This document shows, in pieces, positions 1 to 11,299 of a stretch of DNA of 64,000 nt. Position numbers and translations under genes: made by a program. Where the stretch lies: positions 248,001 through 312,000 of the forward strand of contig CAUEEP010000926.1 in NCBI GenBank assembly GCA_958450365.1. The letters run 5' to 3'. The number at the start of each line of letters is the position of its first letter. The stretch's first letter is position 1. The notes beneath the pieces were generated by a model that was given only the letters and a program-made list of their open reading frames with translations, did not search any database and had not been told where the DNA came from. The DNA is from Mesorhabditis belari. Its lineage: Eukaryota > Nematoda > Chromadorea > Rhabditida > Rhabditidae.

Positions 1-129
1 TCTAAATAGAATGAAACTGATAATGAATCGGGTAAACAAGTTTGAGGTCAATTTAGAGGTCAAAAATCAGTGAGACCTATATTTGGCCTCTTTCACCATC
101 TCGAAATGGAATAGCCAAAGGGAAACCTA

Positions 130-195
130 TCTACCGGGGCGTCTGCCAGATCACGAGCGATTACGCTGGCGCAATGGGAGCACAGAGAACGCACA
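130..195 (+). repeat. Dispersed GC-rich repeat, copy 1
   Basis: TGCCAGATCACGAGCGATTA and flanks match 58453-58495 and, inverted, 44353-44433. Nothing else recognisable lies in 1-1190 apart from a 12-bp TTTAGCCTTTTC repeat (about 820-890). Confidence 0.45.
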
Positions 196-819
196 GAGAG
201 CAAAGAGAATTTTTCTTTTGCTCTGTACATCGTTTCCGTATAAGATTTGAAGCTAAAAATTTGCATACGGGGATTTTCAGGCTTGGGGAATCGATTGAGG
301 CTATTTTGCTGAGTCTAAGTCTAATAGGAACACAGGCTTTTTTCTTGATATCTTGATAATTTTAACAATATTCAGGTCCTTGATCTTTTGCCTTGTAGAT
401 GGTAGAAAAAAAATACTTTCTGAAAGTCGTTAAAAGTTCTCAAAACTCAAAACTTTTTGGGAAATCCCTCATTTGAGGGCTGTATAAGTTTTTGTGTTGT
501 AGCTCTTGTTCCTGAACGTATTCTGATTAAAAAAAATTTGTTCACGCTTCACCGCTTTCATTTCTTTTCTTTTCGATCTGATAGAATCACTTTTTCTAAT
601 CTCACCTTGTATCCTTTATTTGCAATTCCCAGAAAACAGTCATCAAGTTCAATAGTTAATCAAGTTCGAGTTTTTCTCCAATCGATTTCTTTCCTTCAAA
701 TGGCAACAGCTGAATTGCAACAGCTGAAATTTTTGCATTAAATGAAGGAAATATTTCTCTCCCCATTCAATAAAAAAATAGCATTTCTTTGGCTTTAAAA
801 AATAGCATTTCTGGTATTT

Positions 820-890
820 TTTCTTTAGCCTTTTCTTTAACCTTTTCTTTAGCCTTTTCTTTAGCCTTTTCTTTAGCCTTTTGCCTTCTT
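820..890. repeat. 12-bp tandem repeat (TTTAGCCTTTTC)
   Basis: Five to six copies, pyrimidine-rich, no coding sense. Confidence 0.7.
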
Positions 891-1205
891 TCCGATCTAC
901 ATGTCTGAATATAATTCTAAAATGAGCATCCCATCTTTTTTTGGGTATTGTTTTTTTGACTTTAAACTAATTCTGAGAGTTTTCATTGCCGATCTTGCTT
1001 TTTTAGCGAACTTTTTTCCCCATTTGAGGTTTATAGGAGCCACTTGTTCTTTATTGTACTTCGTGTTCAAAACAAAAACAAACAAAAACCCCCCTTTCTA
1101 GCGCTCAACTTTCCCATCTTTTGGAAACGATATAAAATCTACATTTCTACAACATGACACAAACAAATGCACAACTCAATACAGTAATGCCTACGGCCTA
1201 ATACC

Positions 1206-1440
1206 TACCGTAAATACTGTAATAGTACCCCCACCCCCATAATGACGGTGCGGAGTGTTGCGTAGTCTAGCTTTGAACGAGTTTTTCTCGACACTGGTTT
1301 ATGCTACAATGCGCGCTTAGGTATCAAATGAAAGCTGAAATTCAGGGCTATTTTTTGATACCAAAGATCATTGCTAACGATTACTTTATAGTCTTTGCAT
1401 TTGAAAGAGATTAGTCTATATTCTTGAATCATTTCTAGCG
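1206..1440. mobile_element. MITE family A, left part with shared right flank
   Basis: TACCGTAAATACTG to GATACCAAAG (1206-1370), followed by the block ATCATTGCTAACGATTACTT found also after 24283. The combined unit is a repeat in its own right. Confidence 0.75.
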
Positions 1441-1583
1441 CTCCTAATACCCCTTAAAGCTTTTGAAAAGAAAAATCCATGTCTATGGGAAATTTGGAGT
1501 TGGAAATTAGTTGGATCGAAGATAACAGATTCCTAATCACTCAGCCATAGCAGCAGAAAAAAAAACAGAAAAGATTAGCAAAG

Positions 1584-1911
1584 CGTTAGGTAACTGTTGA
1601 AAGATTGTGTAAACAGGATAAGCACGGATGGATGGACAAGTTCTTCAATAGATCTCATGTTGATCTAGATAACCTACTGTCAAATTTGCGTGCAATAGGA
1701 TGCGTGTGTTTTGTCCTTTTTGAAGAAATCCTTTGCACTTTGTTCACTTTATATAAGAAGTTTTGAGTTTTTTTTTTATTTGAAATCTGACTACGTCATC
1801 ATTTCTATTTTTGGCCCTCAATTTATCTAGATCAACATGTGATCTATTGAAGAACTTGTCCATCCATCCGCGCTTATCCTGTTTACACAATCTTTCAACA
1901 GTTACCTAACG
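1584..1911. mobile_element. Inverted-repeat element, ~328 bp
   Basis: An ~89-bp left arm beginning CGTTAGGTAACTGTTGAAAG is repeated inverted at about 1823-1911. The centre is AT-rich with no open frame. No second copy in the window. Confidence 0.75.
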
Positions 1912-2646
1912 TTCATTCATTCAATTTAGGTTTCCGAAAAAAAAACAAACAACAACAAAGTTCTTGAAATCGAAATATGAAAAAAGGGGGTTTAGATCTT
2001 GTTCGGGTTTGAATCTGGAAGAGAAATAAACTTTCCAACTTTGGAAAAATTGTTTTTAAGTCATCTTTGTGTTGACTTTAATCATACAAACGTTACGTAT
2101 CATCTAATATTAAATAATTTCAAGGTTTCAAAGTTTTCCCCAATTCGTTTTCCCCCTAATATCAAATAATTTTAAAGTTTTCCCCAATTCGTAGAATGAA
2201 ATTTCAACTATTAATCAACTATTAATCAACTAGTCAAGTTATGATGTCAAGAAAAAGCTTCTCTAAGATCTTTGCTTTATAACCATTCCACATCATAAAC
2301 AAGTGAAGTGGTTGCAAATGAGAATTTGCAATTCATGAGTTGCTCTCTAATCTCTCGAATCTGGTTAGGACGGATCATCAGATATCGGTTTTTTTTGTCA
2401 AATCATTGCGGCTAAGGTATAGTTTTTTTTTTTGAAAATCACATTATATAGATCTCTATACAGATGCCTTCAATACTAAACTTTCGTTGACCTTTTGCAT
2501 AAGTTTAAATATTGTTTATTGTAAACTTTTAAACCTACAGCTTTCAATATTCAGCTTTCAATTATTTCAACTTCTTGAGGTTCAATTTTTCGATTAAAGG
2601 GGGGCTTTAATCGAAATCGAAACTTTTCAAAGACAAAAAAATTTTC

Positions 2647-2718
2647 TGGAGGTATGGGGAATCGAACCCCAGACTTCTCGCATGCAAAGCGAGCGCTCTA
2701 CCCCTGAGCTATACCCCC
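2647..2718 (-). tRNA. tRNA-Ala (TGC)
   Basis: The reverse strand folds into a 72-nt cloverleaf. The anticodon loop TTTGCAT sits on the stem CTCGC/GCGAG. The acceptor stem GGGGGTA/TACCTCC has a G-T pair at position 3:70, the alanine identity element. The A box is TAGCTCAGGGG and the B box GGTTCGATTCC, and a T run follows. This looks functional. Confidence 0.93.
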
Positions 2719-3918
2719 ATCTGAGAGGGTGGTTGTTTTAAGCACCTATAAACAGGCTGGAAAGGACAGCTCTACATTGAAGCATATTGAAATTTGTTTA
2801 AAGGGGGGGGGGGGCACATCCGCGCGAAATAAGGCAAAAAAATCGTTTTCTATAGGATTTTTACGTTTGAATAGCCATTTGACGCAGAAAAATGTGCTAA
2901 ATTCAATGATGAAAAAATTATCAAAATCCGTCTGACAGATTTTTTTAAAATCGCATTTTATCAAAAAAATCGGTCATTTTACACAGAAACGGCCAAACTC
3001 ACCTGCATTTGGCCCTCCACTACTCGATGATAACAAAAAATTAGGAAATGCCAGGGAGTAGACTTTGTCAAAATGTTGTCTGCGGTCATTTTGAGCCCAA
3101 AATCTTATTAATTTGTCAACTCACAAAAAAGTTATAATGTTTTGAAGACAAAAATGATGTTTGACGACTTTCTGCGCGCTAAAACGTGGATAATACCGTA
3201 ACCCTTCCCATGGCGAAAAACAAAACTACTTAAAGAGCGCTTGCAAAGGATTTTTTTTTTCAGTTTATTTTTCTTTTTACGAGCTTTCTTTATCATTTTC
3301 TTTATCATTTCTTTATCGAGATTAATGACGATAAAAATTTTTTTACGGCAACCACCTGTTTTTTTTTATTTTAATATCGCTGATTTTATTATAAAAAGAA
3401 TAAAAATCACCCGGCTAGAGTGATTTGATGGGTTTACAAATTTTTGGAGACGCTGCAAGTCTCGCGTAGTTCATCTACAAGGTAAGTGCGAAAGTAAAGC
3501 AAAAGTCAGGCATTATGTTTTTCTTTTTGTTTTCTTTTTGTTTTCTTTAGACTTTCGATCTACACTTTTGGTTTTTAACATCTCCAGATGCCTTTTTCAA
3601 GATGGAGATCTTATTTTTAGATAATGACTCATTTTTTCATGAATCTTTGAATTCAATCTTTTTCAAATCTTGGATAAGCTTCAAGCTTTTTTTGAACTTA
3701 TCATTTTTCTCGAGAGAGAGGCAATTATTCAAATTGCACATCATCTCTTTTCATTGAAGAATCTGAAAATCGAAAACTTTTTAAACAAAGATCAGCGGAT
3801 TCGGGGGGGGGAAAGTTTCATGAAAACCGTTCTTATTTGTTGATTCAATTCTTGGAAAGACTAAAAAGCTGACTATACTCATCGATTTATAACTAAAAAG
3901 TTTATTTAAAAGATTCCA
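2719..3918. other. No gene seen
   Basis: AT-rich DNA. The open frames at 2729-2964 on both strands mirror each other and contain a G8 run. Nothing else recognisable. Confidence 0.5.
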
Positions 3919-4770
3919 AATTCAACTAAACTAGTCACAAATAAAGTGAGAACCTTGCCAGCAATCCTAGTCAAAGTAATCAAAATTCTCATATACCCCA
4001 GCTAAAACTTTAGCCTAAAAGCCAAACAAAACTTTAGCCAAACACCCAAGCTCTCTAATCTTAGTAATCAAAATCCTGGTGCCAAAGTGCCATTTTGACT
4101 CTAGAAAAACGGCACTTTAGCGCACTACTTTTCAAGATGCTTTTTCTCTATGTTTTTACAAAACAATTTCTACTTTTCTATAGCCAAATTTAATGAAGAT
4201 TCGATTAAAACCAACCATAAGTTGATGCTACTTCTATACCTCGAGTTATAGACCATTCAAGTTGACCAACTTTCCCAGGCAGGTGGTTCAACTTTGACAG
4301 AAATTTTCTCTTTTTTTATTGGTAAGTCTACAAAACAATTTCTACTTTTCTATAGCCAAATTTAATGAAGATTCGATTAAAACCAACCAAAAGTTTATTC
4401 AGCTTCTATACCTCGAGTTATAGACCATTCAAGTTGATCAACTTTTCCAGGTAGGTAGTTCAACTTTTGACAGAAATTTTCTCTATGTTCCTATACCTGA
4501 GTATACAAAACAAATTCTACTTTTCTATAGCCAAATTTTATGAGGATCATTTTAAAACCAACCTTAAGTCTATCTGATAATTGGAAGTCGAATTATAAAT
4601 GAAAATCGAAAAGTGCGCTAAAGTGCCATTTTGACTATAGAAAAACGGCAAATTCAACTAAACTAGTCACAAATAATGAAGTGAGAACCTTGCCAGCAAT
4701 CCTAATCAAAATAACCAAAATTCTCATATACCCCAGCTAAAACTTTAGCCAAACACCCAAGCTCTCTAAT
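3919..4770. repeat. Composite repeat: direct-repeat flanks around a ~170-bp tandem repeat
   Basis: TTCAACTAAACTAGTCACAA and following bases occur at 3921 and 4651. Between them, a unit of about 170 bp (CAATTTCTACTTTTCTATAG ... CAGAAATTTTCTCT) is repeated two and a half times (4155-4570). Inverted GTGCCATTTTGACT blocks stand at both ends (about 4085 and 4620). Confidence 0.7.
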
Positions 4771-5634
4771 CTTATTATTTTTGAAAAACCATTTGAAAAA
4801 ATGTTTTCTTAACAGCTCTCTACAAACCTTGGCGTCATCCTCAGACAAGACTCAGAAATTCCCGTTCGTTTCCCAAAAATTGGGATGGTGGACTCAGCGA
4901 AGGATAAACGATGAAAAACTAGCCCACCCAAACCTATCTCCGTCCAATTTCCTCGTTCCATTCAACTCCCAGAAACTCGTTTCACTTTGAAAACGGTAAA
5001 TGAATCACTTTAGATTTGATTTGGCTTTGGTTTTGCTAATGTTTGTCGGAAATTCGTTTGTACTGCTCTTGCTTTGGTGCTGAAGTTTTGCCGAATTTGA
5101 GTTAGGATTTCCATTGATTTGATGCATATTTTGGTTACGTTAAAAAACCTGATCATAGAACTTTAGATTTCGAATAAGATTCGATTCGGGAAGCGGAAAG
5201 GGGAAGATTCGAAGATGCGGTGAAAGCGGGGAAGATTCGATTAGCAAGCTTTGGTCTTTTCTGTGAATGACAAGTTGATGTCTAGTCCTTCAACTATTGG
5301 AAAACAAATGAGTTTTTAAAGAGACAGAGTTCAAGTTATTAAAATGGTAAAGAAGGATTTTGTTTAGGACTAAATAGCAGCAACCACAGTAGATTTGCCA
5401 AGACACGGATTTGCGAATTTGAGCTTCTGTCAATACTAAATCTGAAATTGTCAATGTTCGGCTTTGACACCAATTTCTGTACCAAACTCACTAGAGTTTT
5501 GTATTCCCAGCTCAAACCCATAAAAGAACTGTGTACCAATCCTGTAGATGGTCGAAAGATGAATTATTTTTCAAAAGAATATTTTAGGCATGCTGGTCCT
5601 TTTACTGGTCTGGTGGCATGCTGGTCTTAAGGAT

Positions 5635-5707
5635 GGTCGGCTCCGGGGTTCGAACCCGGGACCTCTCCGCTTCCCAGGCGAAGGCTCTACCAATGGGCTA
5701 CAACGAC
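5635..5707 (-). pseudogene. tRNA-like sequence, Pro(GGG)-type anticodon loop
   Basis: The reverse strand has a B box GGTTCGAACCC in a perfect T stem (CCGGG/CCCGG), an anticodon loop CTGGGAA reading GGG, and an A-box-like TAGCCCATTGG. The acceptor stem and D stem have mismatches. Anticodon GGG is not normal for eukaryotic proline tRNAs, so a relic or tRNA-derived repeat is likelier than a working tRNA. Confidence 0.5.
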
Positions 5708-6315
5708 ACGTGTTTCATTGCCGCCAGAGTAGGGTCTTATCCTTTACTTTAGCTTATCGCTAAATCTGCAAAACGGAAGAATCTCTATGACTTACAGAAT
5801 CTTTCCCAACCCAATCGAGTACATCAATTTCCCTTTAGATGAAGTCAGTCCCATTTCTTTTTTCCGTCTAAAGGACCCGAAACCCTCAATTTGTCCCGTT
5901 CAGTCATGATTTTTTTCTCAAGGCTTCAAAGATCAAGAATCGAATATTTAAAAACCTCAAAAAGCTTTAATTATTGATCCTTTTTCCTTTCTCCAATTGA
6001 AATTTTATTTCTATAAAAATGAGAAATTCAAAAAGTTACTTTGGCTTTAAAATTTGGAATTTGGAAAATGGAATTTTAATTTCAATTTCCATTTATGCAG
6101 AAATCTTTATTTTATAAGTTTTTCTGATTTTTCTGATTTTTTTGTACCTTGTGCTCGACACAACAAAACTGAAACTTTTTTTTGGCATCAATTTCCTCAA
6201 AAGTCACAAATTGAGACCAGATCTCTTGCGGATAAGGGTTAGAAATTCGTTTTCTTTTCCACTTTTTTTGGCAAAGTTGATTCTAGATTGAAACAAAAGA
6301 TTTCTAGTGATTCAT

Positions 6316-6410
6316 TTGATCACATTTATCTTAAGGCAACTTCATTTGATCGCATTTATTTTAAGGTAACTTCATTTGATCGCATTTATCTTAAGGCAAC
6401 TTTATTATAG
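6316..6410. repeat. ~32-bp tandem repeat, three copies
   Basis: CTTCATTTGATCGCATTTAT followed by TTAAGG, repeated three times with few changes. Confidence 0.7.
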
Positions 6411-6896
6411 TTCAAATGTCTAACGATTATTCGTTTTGTTTAGTTTTATTTATCGAAAGATTTATCGAATTCTGGATATCTAAATTTACCAAAAGTTAAG
6501 TTGCTTTTAAACTATTTATTATAAAAAAATATATGGAATATTTGAAACTGGTATTATTATATAAAAAAAAGCCAAAAGGCTCAACAATTGCTATTTCGGT
6601 AGATATAAAGATAATTTCCGCAAGAAATACCAAATGTTCAGCCTTTTACAATATAATAATGCGTTTTTCAAAGCATTTAAACTTTCGAAAAGCTACCGTA
6701 ATCTATTTTTAGCCTGATTCTTGAGTTCACAGAGAATATTGAAGGATTTAAAAAGTCGATAAAGATAAAACTAGAGCCAGGATTACGGTAGTTGAGAAAT
6801 TTGACACAAAACGAAGAGCATAGTTCAGCGCGGCAATTTTCTCCCTATAAGACATTGGCGTTTGTTTGCCTGTGCTAATCCTTCGTAGTTTATTGA

Positions 6897-7440
6897 TACA
6901 ACCAGCGGAAAACGCTCACTAACGTCCACGTTTTCCACGCAATCTAAGCCCCGCCGCTTTTTGTCAACAGCTGCGCACAGACGGACGGACAGATGTCTCT
7001 TCTGCTTTATATATGTCGCAGCCGGTTGTGATTTTCAGCCGCTAGTGATTCAATCACCATCGGCTAGCCGATCACTGGCGGCTACTCGATGATTGAATCA
7101 CTAGCGGCTAGCTGTTGGTGAGTGAATCACTAGCGGCTAGCTGTTGGTGAGTGAATCACTAGCGGCTAGCTGTTGGTGAGTGAATCACTAGCAGCTAGCT
7201 GTTGGTGAGTGAATCACTAGCGGCTAGCTATGGTGAGTGAATCACTAGCAGCTAGCTGTTGGTGAGTGAATCACTAGCGGACAGCCGATGATTGAATCAC
7301 TAGCAGCTAGCTGTTGGTGAGTGAATCACTAGCGGCTAGCTGTTGGTGAGTGCACCACTAGCGGCTAGCCGATGATTGAATCACTAGCGGCTGAGAATCA
7401 TGACCGGCTGCGACGTCTATAGTAGATTTTTATTCAACTT
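6897..7440. mobile_element. Dispersed repeat interrupted by a minisatellite-bearing element
   Basis: 6897-7014 and 7415-7440 together match 51191-51340: AGCGGAAAACGCTCA, GTTTTCCACGC, CTCTTCTGCTTTATATAT, AGTAGATT. The copy here is split by the element 7015-7414. Confidence 0.7.
7015..7414. mobile_element. Inverted-repeat element with internal 29-bp minisatellite, 400 bp
   Basis: The arms of about 42 bp begin GTCGCAGCCGG and contain CAGCCGCTAGTGATTCAATC. They enclose about eight copies of a 29-bp unit with GAATCACTAGCGGCTAGC. It sits in a TA-rich target inside another repeat. Confidence 0.75.
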
Positions 7441-7537
7441 TTTAATCTTATTTCTTTTTATTATTCTTATTTCTTTTATTTCTTATTTTCTTATTTCTTT
7501 TGATTACTTATTCCCTATTTCTTCTTGGTCAAAGTAA

Positions 7538-7605
7538 GCGCCGATATCTCACTGGTAGAGAGCATCTGGTAAGCAGAAGGTCGGGCTCAATTCTCCTCGG
7601 TTCCA
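7538..7605 (+). pseudogene. Degenerate tRNA-like sequence
   Basis: It resembles the element at 19806-19876 (GCGCCGATATCTCACTGG; CATCTG...GTAAGCAGAAGGTCG). It has lost bases in the anticodon arm and its T loop is damaged (GGCTCAATTCT). Confidence 0.45.
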
Positions 7606-8142
7606 AATTCTTTGCAATTCATTTTTTTTACTTGATTACAATTAGTTGCTTTGGATATCTCTAACAATATAAAGTAAAGATTATTTCGTTAATTAAATCA
7701 AGATGAGAAAAAGTGAAGAAAAGCAAAGTTGATTGAAAAAAATTTTTCTGCAAAAAAGTGCAAAAAAGTGCAAAAAGAGTTCAAATCCGCTCAGATTTAG
7801 AGTGCGTTTGACGTGAATAAAAGCCAAAAAAATCCAGCAGAAATTTAGAAAACTGGCTTCAGAATAGAAAAAAAAACAGAATAAAGAATGGAAAGTTTTC
7901 TAGAATAAGATATTCAGAATTTTTCAGCTGTCTTGCCTACAATGTTTCTTTCTGTTTTGCTCTTTTCTCTTGTTTTGACGATAAACGAGCCATGAAGTAG
8001 GTTTAAAAAAAGGAGGAACAAACCCATCCACTCAAAGACTCGTTTTTAAGGAAAATTTCCTTTGTAAAGTATATTTTGATATTTTCATTAAGAATTGATA
8101 TGATTATTTTGATTGGCTGATTATTTTGATTGAGCTTTTTCA

Positions 8143-8280
8143 AAAAGGCAGCTATTTAAAAGGCAGCTATTTAAAAGGCAGCTATTTAAAAGGCAGCTAT
8201 TTAAAAGACATCTATTTAAAAGACATCTATTTAAAAGGCAGCTATTTAAAAGGCATCTATTTTCTAGCTATTTTCTAGCT
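8143..8280. repeat. 15-bp tandem repeat (AAAGGCAGCTATTTA)
   Basis: About eight copies with variants AGACATC and AGGCATC, decaying into TTTTCTAGCTA. Confidence 0.8.
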
Positions 8281-8731
8281 ATTTTCTACTATAGTCAAAC
8301 CTATGACACTTTCTTTTGATAGCCTATGACACTTTCTGCGTGTTTTTGGGTAAATCACTTCATTATGACTTGACTAAAATCAAATGGGAATTGTAGTAAA
8401 TGGGATTTCTTAAAAATTTTCTGAAAAAATCTTAGTCTAGTCCATTTTTTCTAGCCAAAAAAAAGTCTAGCCATTTTTTTTTTGCCAAATTTTGTCCATT
8501 TTCAAAAGAAAACTCAGTGCTTTTCTTGTTCTTTTCAACTTATTCTTCAAAGAAGAAAGAAATTTCCGGACAAAAGCTCACCAAAATTATTTTAGATGAT
8601 GTTTTTCTTTTCATTTTTTGAATTGAACATTTTTCTTTTCAATCAAATTTTTTTTGAATCAAAATTTCAAAGATAAACGCAAACATTAGAGATATTTTTT
8701 CGAAATCTTACGTCAAATTTGAGATTTGTAA

Positions 8732-9503
8732 TCTAGCTGCTTTGTTTTGTTTCGAGAAAATGGGGAAAATTTAGAAGAAAAGAGGCCAAAGAATGAGTCA
8801 TAAAGGTTGGTGAAATGAGCCGAAACAGAATTCTGTGGAACAGATTTTTGCTGATCCACTTATTCATCCTTTGCTTCAAATCCCGTTCCCTCGATCAACG
8901 TGGAAGAGGAATGGGAGTGCGGTTTCTTTGAGGGATACTCGACTACTCGGTTTCTCATCATCACCGCCGTCTCGGCCATCAGTTTTTTTGGTTTCTTCTT
9001 CAATTTGGTGAGTGAATTTGCAAAAAACTGTATGAAGTAACTAGGAGCTGCTAGAAATATTCATATTCTGTTCTAAAGTAGAATTTCCTTGACATCGTCT
9101 GAAGCCAGTCCCGATCTGGCTGATCTGAACTGATCAACAAACTTGAGTCAAAGTTCCAAGCTTGGATCTGGCCTGGCTAAGCTGGTCAGTCTTGGCTCGA
9201 TATTATAGAGTCGGCTGATCCGTTTTCAGTTTTTGAGGCCTATATCTTGATTACAAGGTTTAAGCCGCCTTAGTGGAGTTCATTTTTCGCAAAGGAGTAA
9301 AATCTAGCGATGTGGTGCATCGCCAAAGCTGGCGGCTAAGGACTCAAACCATTCTGGTTGGATCCCCTCTAGCTGCTTTGTTTTGTTTCGAGAAAATGGG
9401 GAAAATTTAGAAGAAAATAGGCATCAGAATGAGTCATAAAGGTTGATGAAATGAGCCGAAACAGAATTCTGTGGAACAGATTTTTGCTGATCCACTTATT
9501 CAT
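8732..9503. repeat. 136-bp direct repeats flanking a 500-bp duplicated gene segment
   Basis: The left repeat 8732-8867 and the right repeat 9368-9503 are both 136 bp and differ at only a few bases. Between them lies 8868-9367, a copy of 14780-15281 (exon 1 plus intron 1 of the receptor gene). The arrangement looks like a very long target-site duplication, as expected if a broken or re-replicated site was filled with a templated insert. No transposon termini are visible at the edges. Confidence 0.8.
8868..9007 (+). pseudogene. Copy of receptor exon 1 (140 bp) with its splice donor
   Basis: This matches 14780-14919, the receptor exon 1 without its first 22 bases (ATG and seven codons), and I see no difference between the copies. 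The copy continues through the GTGAGT donor into intron 1 sequence up to about 9367. No other receptor exon follows, so it cannot make a receptor. The inserted block is about 500 bp and is bounded by a 136-bp direct repeat (8732-8867 and 9368-9503). Confidence 0.85.
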
Positions 9504-9821
9504 TTGTCGAATAAAGTATAGATGTTACGTCCGAATTCGACCACATTCTTTGGGTTTTGTTTTTTTTCTGAAATAGTTGTTATTCTAATTCTTTTTGCAT
9601 TCGATAGAAAACCTTATTGGCTACTTTTTGACATATAATACATGTCAACATCTTTTTTTTAATTAGCAAGACTGTTTGAAAGGTTCTTTTGGTCAAGCTG
9701 GTTAAGCATATTTTTCTCGTCCTCATTAGGAGACTTTTTCATGTAGCGCTCGCAATTTTTAACCTAAATTCACAAATTCGCTACCAATTTAATTCGTTAC
9801 AAAATTATATAATATTGTCCT

Positions 9822-10033
9822 TACCGTACTTTCTCTAATAGTAGTGCACCAAGAGCGTCGCCTAAATTCCTCGAAATCTCGAAAAGCGCTTATCAGAACC
9901 TATCGATGTGGGGTCGGAAAATGTAGCTGACGATGAGATCTAGTGGGGGATTTGTGTGTTGAGCTTCTGCAAAAGCTTCTGCAAAAGCCAACTCGGCTCG
10001 CCGGGGTGCACTACTATTAGAGAAAATACGGTA
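9822..10033. mobile_element. MITE family C, 212 bp, copy 1
   Basis: Starts TACCGTACTTTCTCTAATAG and ends with the inverted form TATTAGAGAAAATACGGTA. Both sides have GTGCACY next to the terminus. The internal landmark is CTATCGATGTGGGGTCGG. No open frame. Confidence 0.8.
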
Positions 10034-10084
10034 AACTTTTATCAATATTGAATGATACCAAAAACTTGATGGTTGGACACGGCA

Positions 10085-10240
10085 GATTTGGTTCCTTTTT
10101 GGTACATTTGGTTTCTTTTCGGTACAGATTTGGTTCCTTTTTGGTACATTTGGTTCCTTTTCTCTACAGATTTGTTTCCTTTTCTCTACAGATTTGTTTC
10201 CTTTTCTCTACAGATTTGATTCCTTTTCTCTACATTTGAT
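10085..10240. repeat. ~22-25-bp tandem repeat (ACAGATTTGGTTCCTTTT)
   Basis: Six or seven imperfect copies. The open frame across it is compositional. Confidence 0.75.
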
Positions 10241-11137
10241 TCACTCATTCATAATCGACTGAAATTCAAAATCAGCTACGGGGACCGACTTTGAATGAAA
10301 CGTTGTAGTGCCCGTTGCAATTTTTTAAACTTAAACTCACAAATTTGGTACCAATCGAGGCAGAATTTCATTCGCTACAAAATATAATATTGTCCTCATA
10401 CATTAAAGGGTTGACCTACTCGAAAGGTTTGTCAAAAAAAAAAATTTAATTTATAATCGGCTACGACAGTCGAACTTCGATACAAAGAATTTGAAATTCT
10501 AAAACGTGGCCAAAATTTGCATTGCATGTTTACGCAAAAAGTCTTCCAGATAAGAAAGATTCAGCTTTTGCATGTGTTGAGTACATTTAGTCGCTTGCCA
10601 TCTCGCATACTACTTTGAAACGACTTGGTTCAATGGTTTAACTGATTTTTTTTAGCTGATTAGGTACACGTTTTCGTGTTAGACTCATAAAAGAACAATA
10701 TCAACAATTCCGGATTTCGTTTATAGGGTTTATAGCAAAAATTTCTTCGTATTTTACTCTTTTCTTGGTAAGCAAAGGCTTCTCTAAGGATATTTTTATC
10801 ATTCTAATCGAATTTCAGTCAATTTATCATTATTTTTTTTTTGAAAAGAGATTAGATACAAATTTATCTTTATAGGCTTCTTTGAATCGAATCAAAGCAA
10901 CAATGAAAAGAGAATAAAAACGGGAATAGAATGGGAATAGAATGGCAATGGATCGGCTAATCCCTTTGCGAACTGAAGGGGGGAAAGTTTGAAGCCAAAT
11001 TTTTACTTCTTTACTTCTATCATTTCTTTTCTTTGCCAACCCACATCGGATATTATTTTCTTTTTTTTTTACATTTACTATGACATTTTATTCTATTGAA
11101 GCTTACTTAAAGCTAAAAAAAAAAACGAATTTTGAGC

Positions 11138-11172
11138 CTACGAAGTCATGGGTTCCGATCCCAGCGTTGATC
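11138..11172 (+). repeat. 3' fragment of a tRNA-like sequence
   Basis: ACGAAGTCATGGGTTCCGAT and the following bases match the 3' half of the relic at 12813-12888 with one change. Only the T arm and acceptor side are present. Confidence 0.45.
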
Positions 11173-11299
11173 GTCTCCAAGATTCGATCCAAGAAAGTTT
11201 CAATATAAATTGTGAGATATTGACGCTATAAAACTACAAAATTAAGCTACAAAATTAGACTACAAAGTTAGGCTACAAAATTAGGCTACAAAATCAAAC

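Larger units (their letters stand above)
4771..6896. other. No protein gene seen
   Basis: Apart from the tRNA-like relic (5635-5707) and the short tandem repeat at 6316-6410, I see only AT-rich sequence. Confidence 0.5.

Noticed and set aside
29..52. CAAGTTTGAG resembling the end of the nematode SL1 spliced leader
   Set aside because: Only ten bases match; the upstream GGTTTAATTACCC and the SL RNA body are absent.
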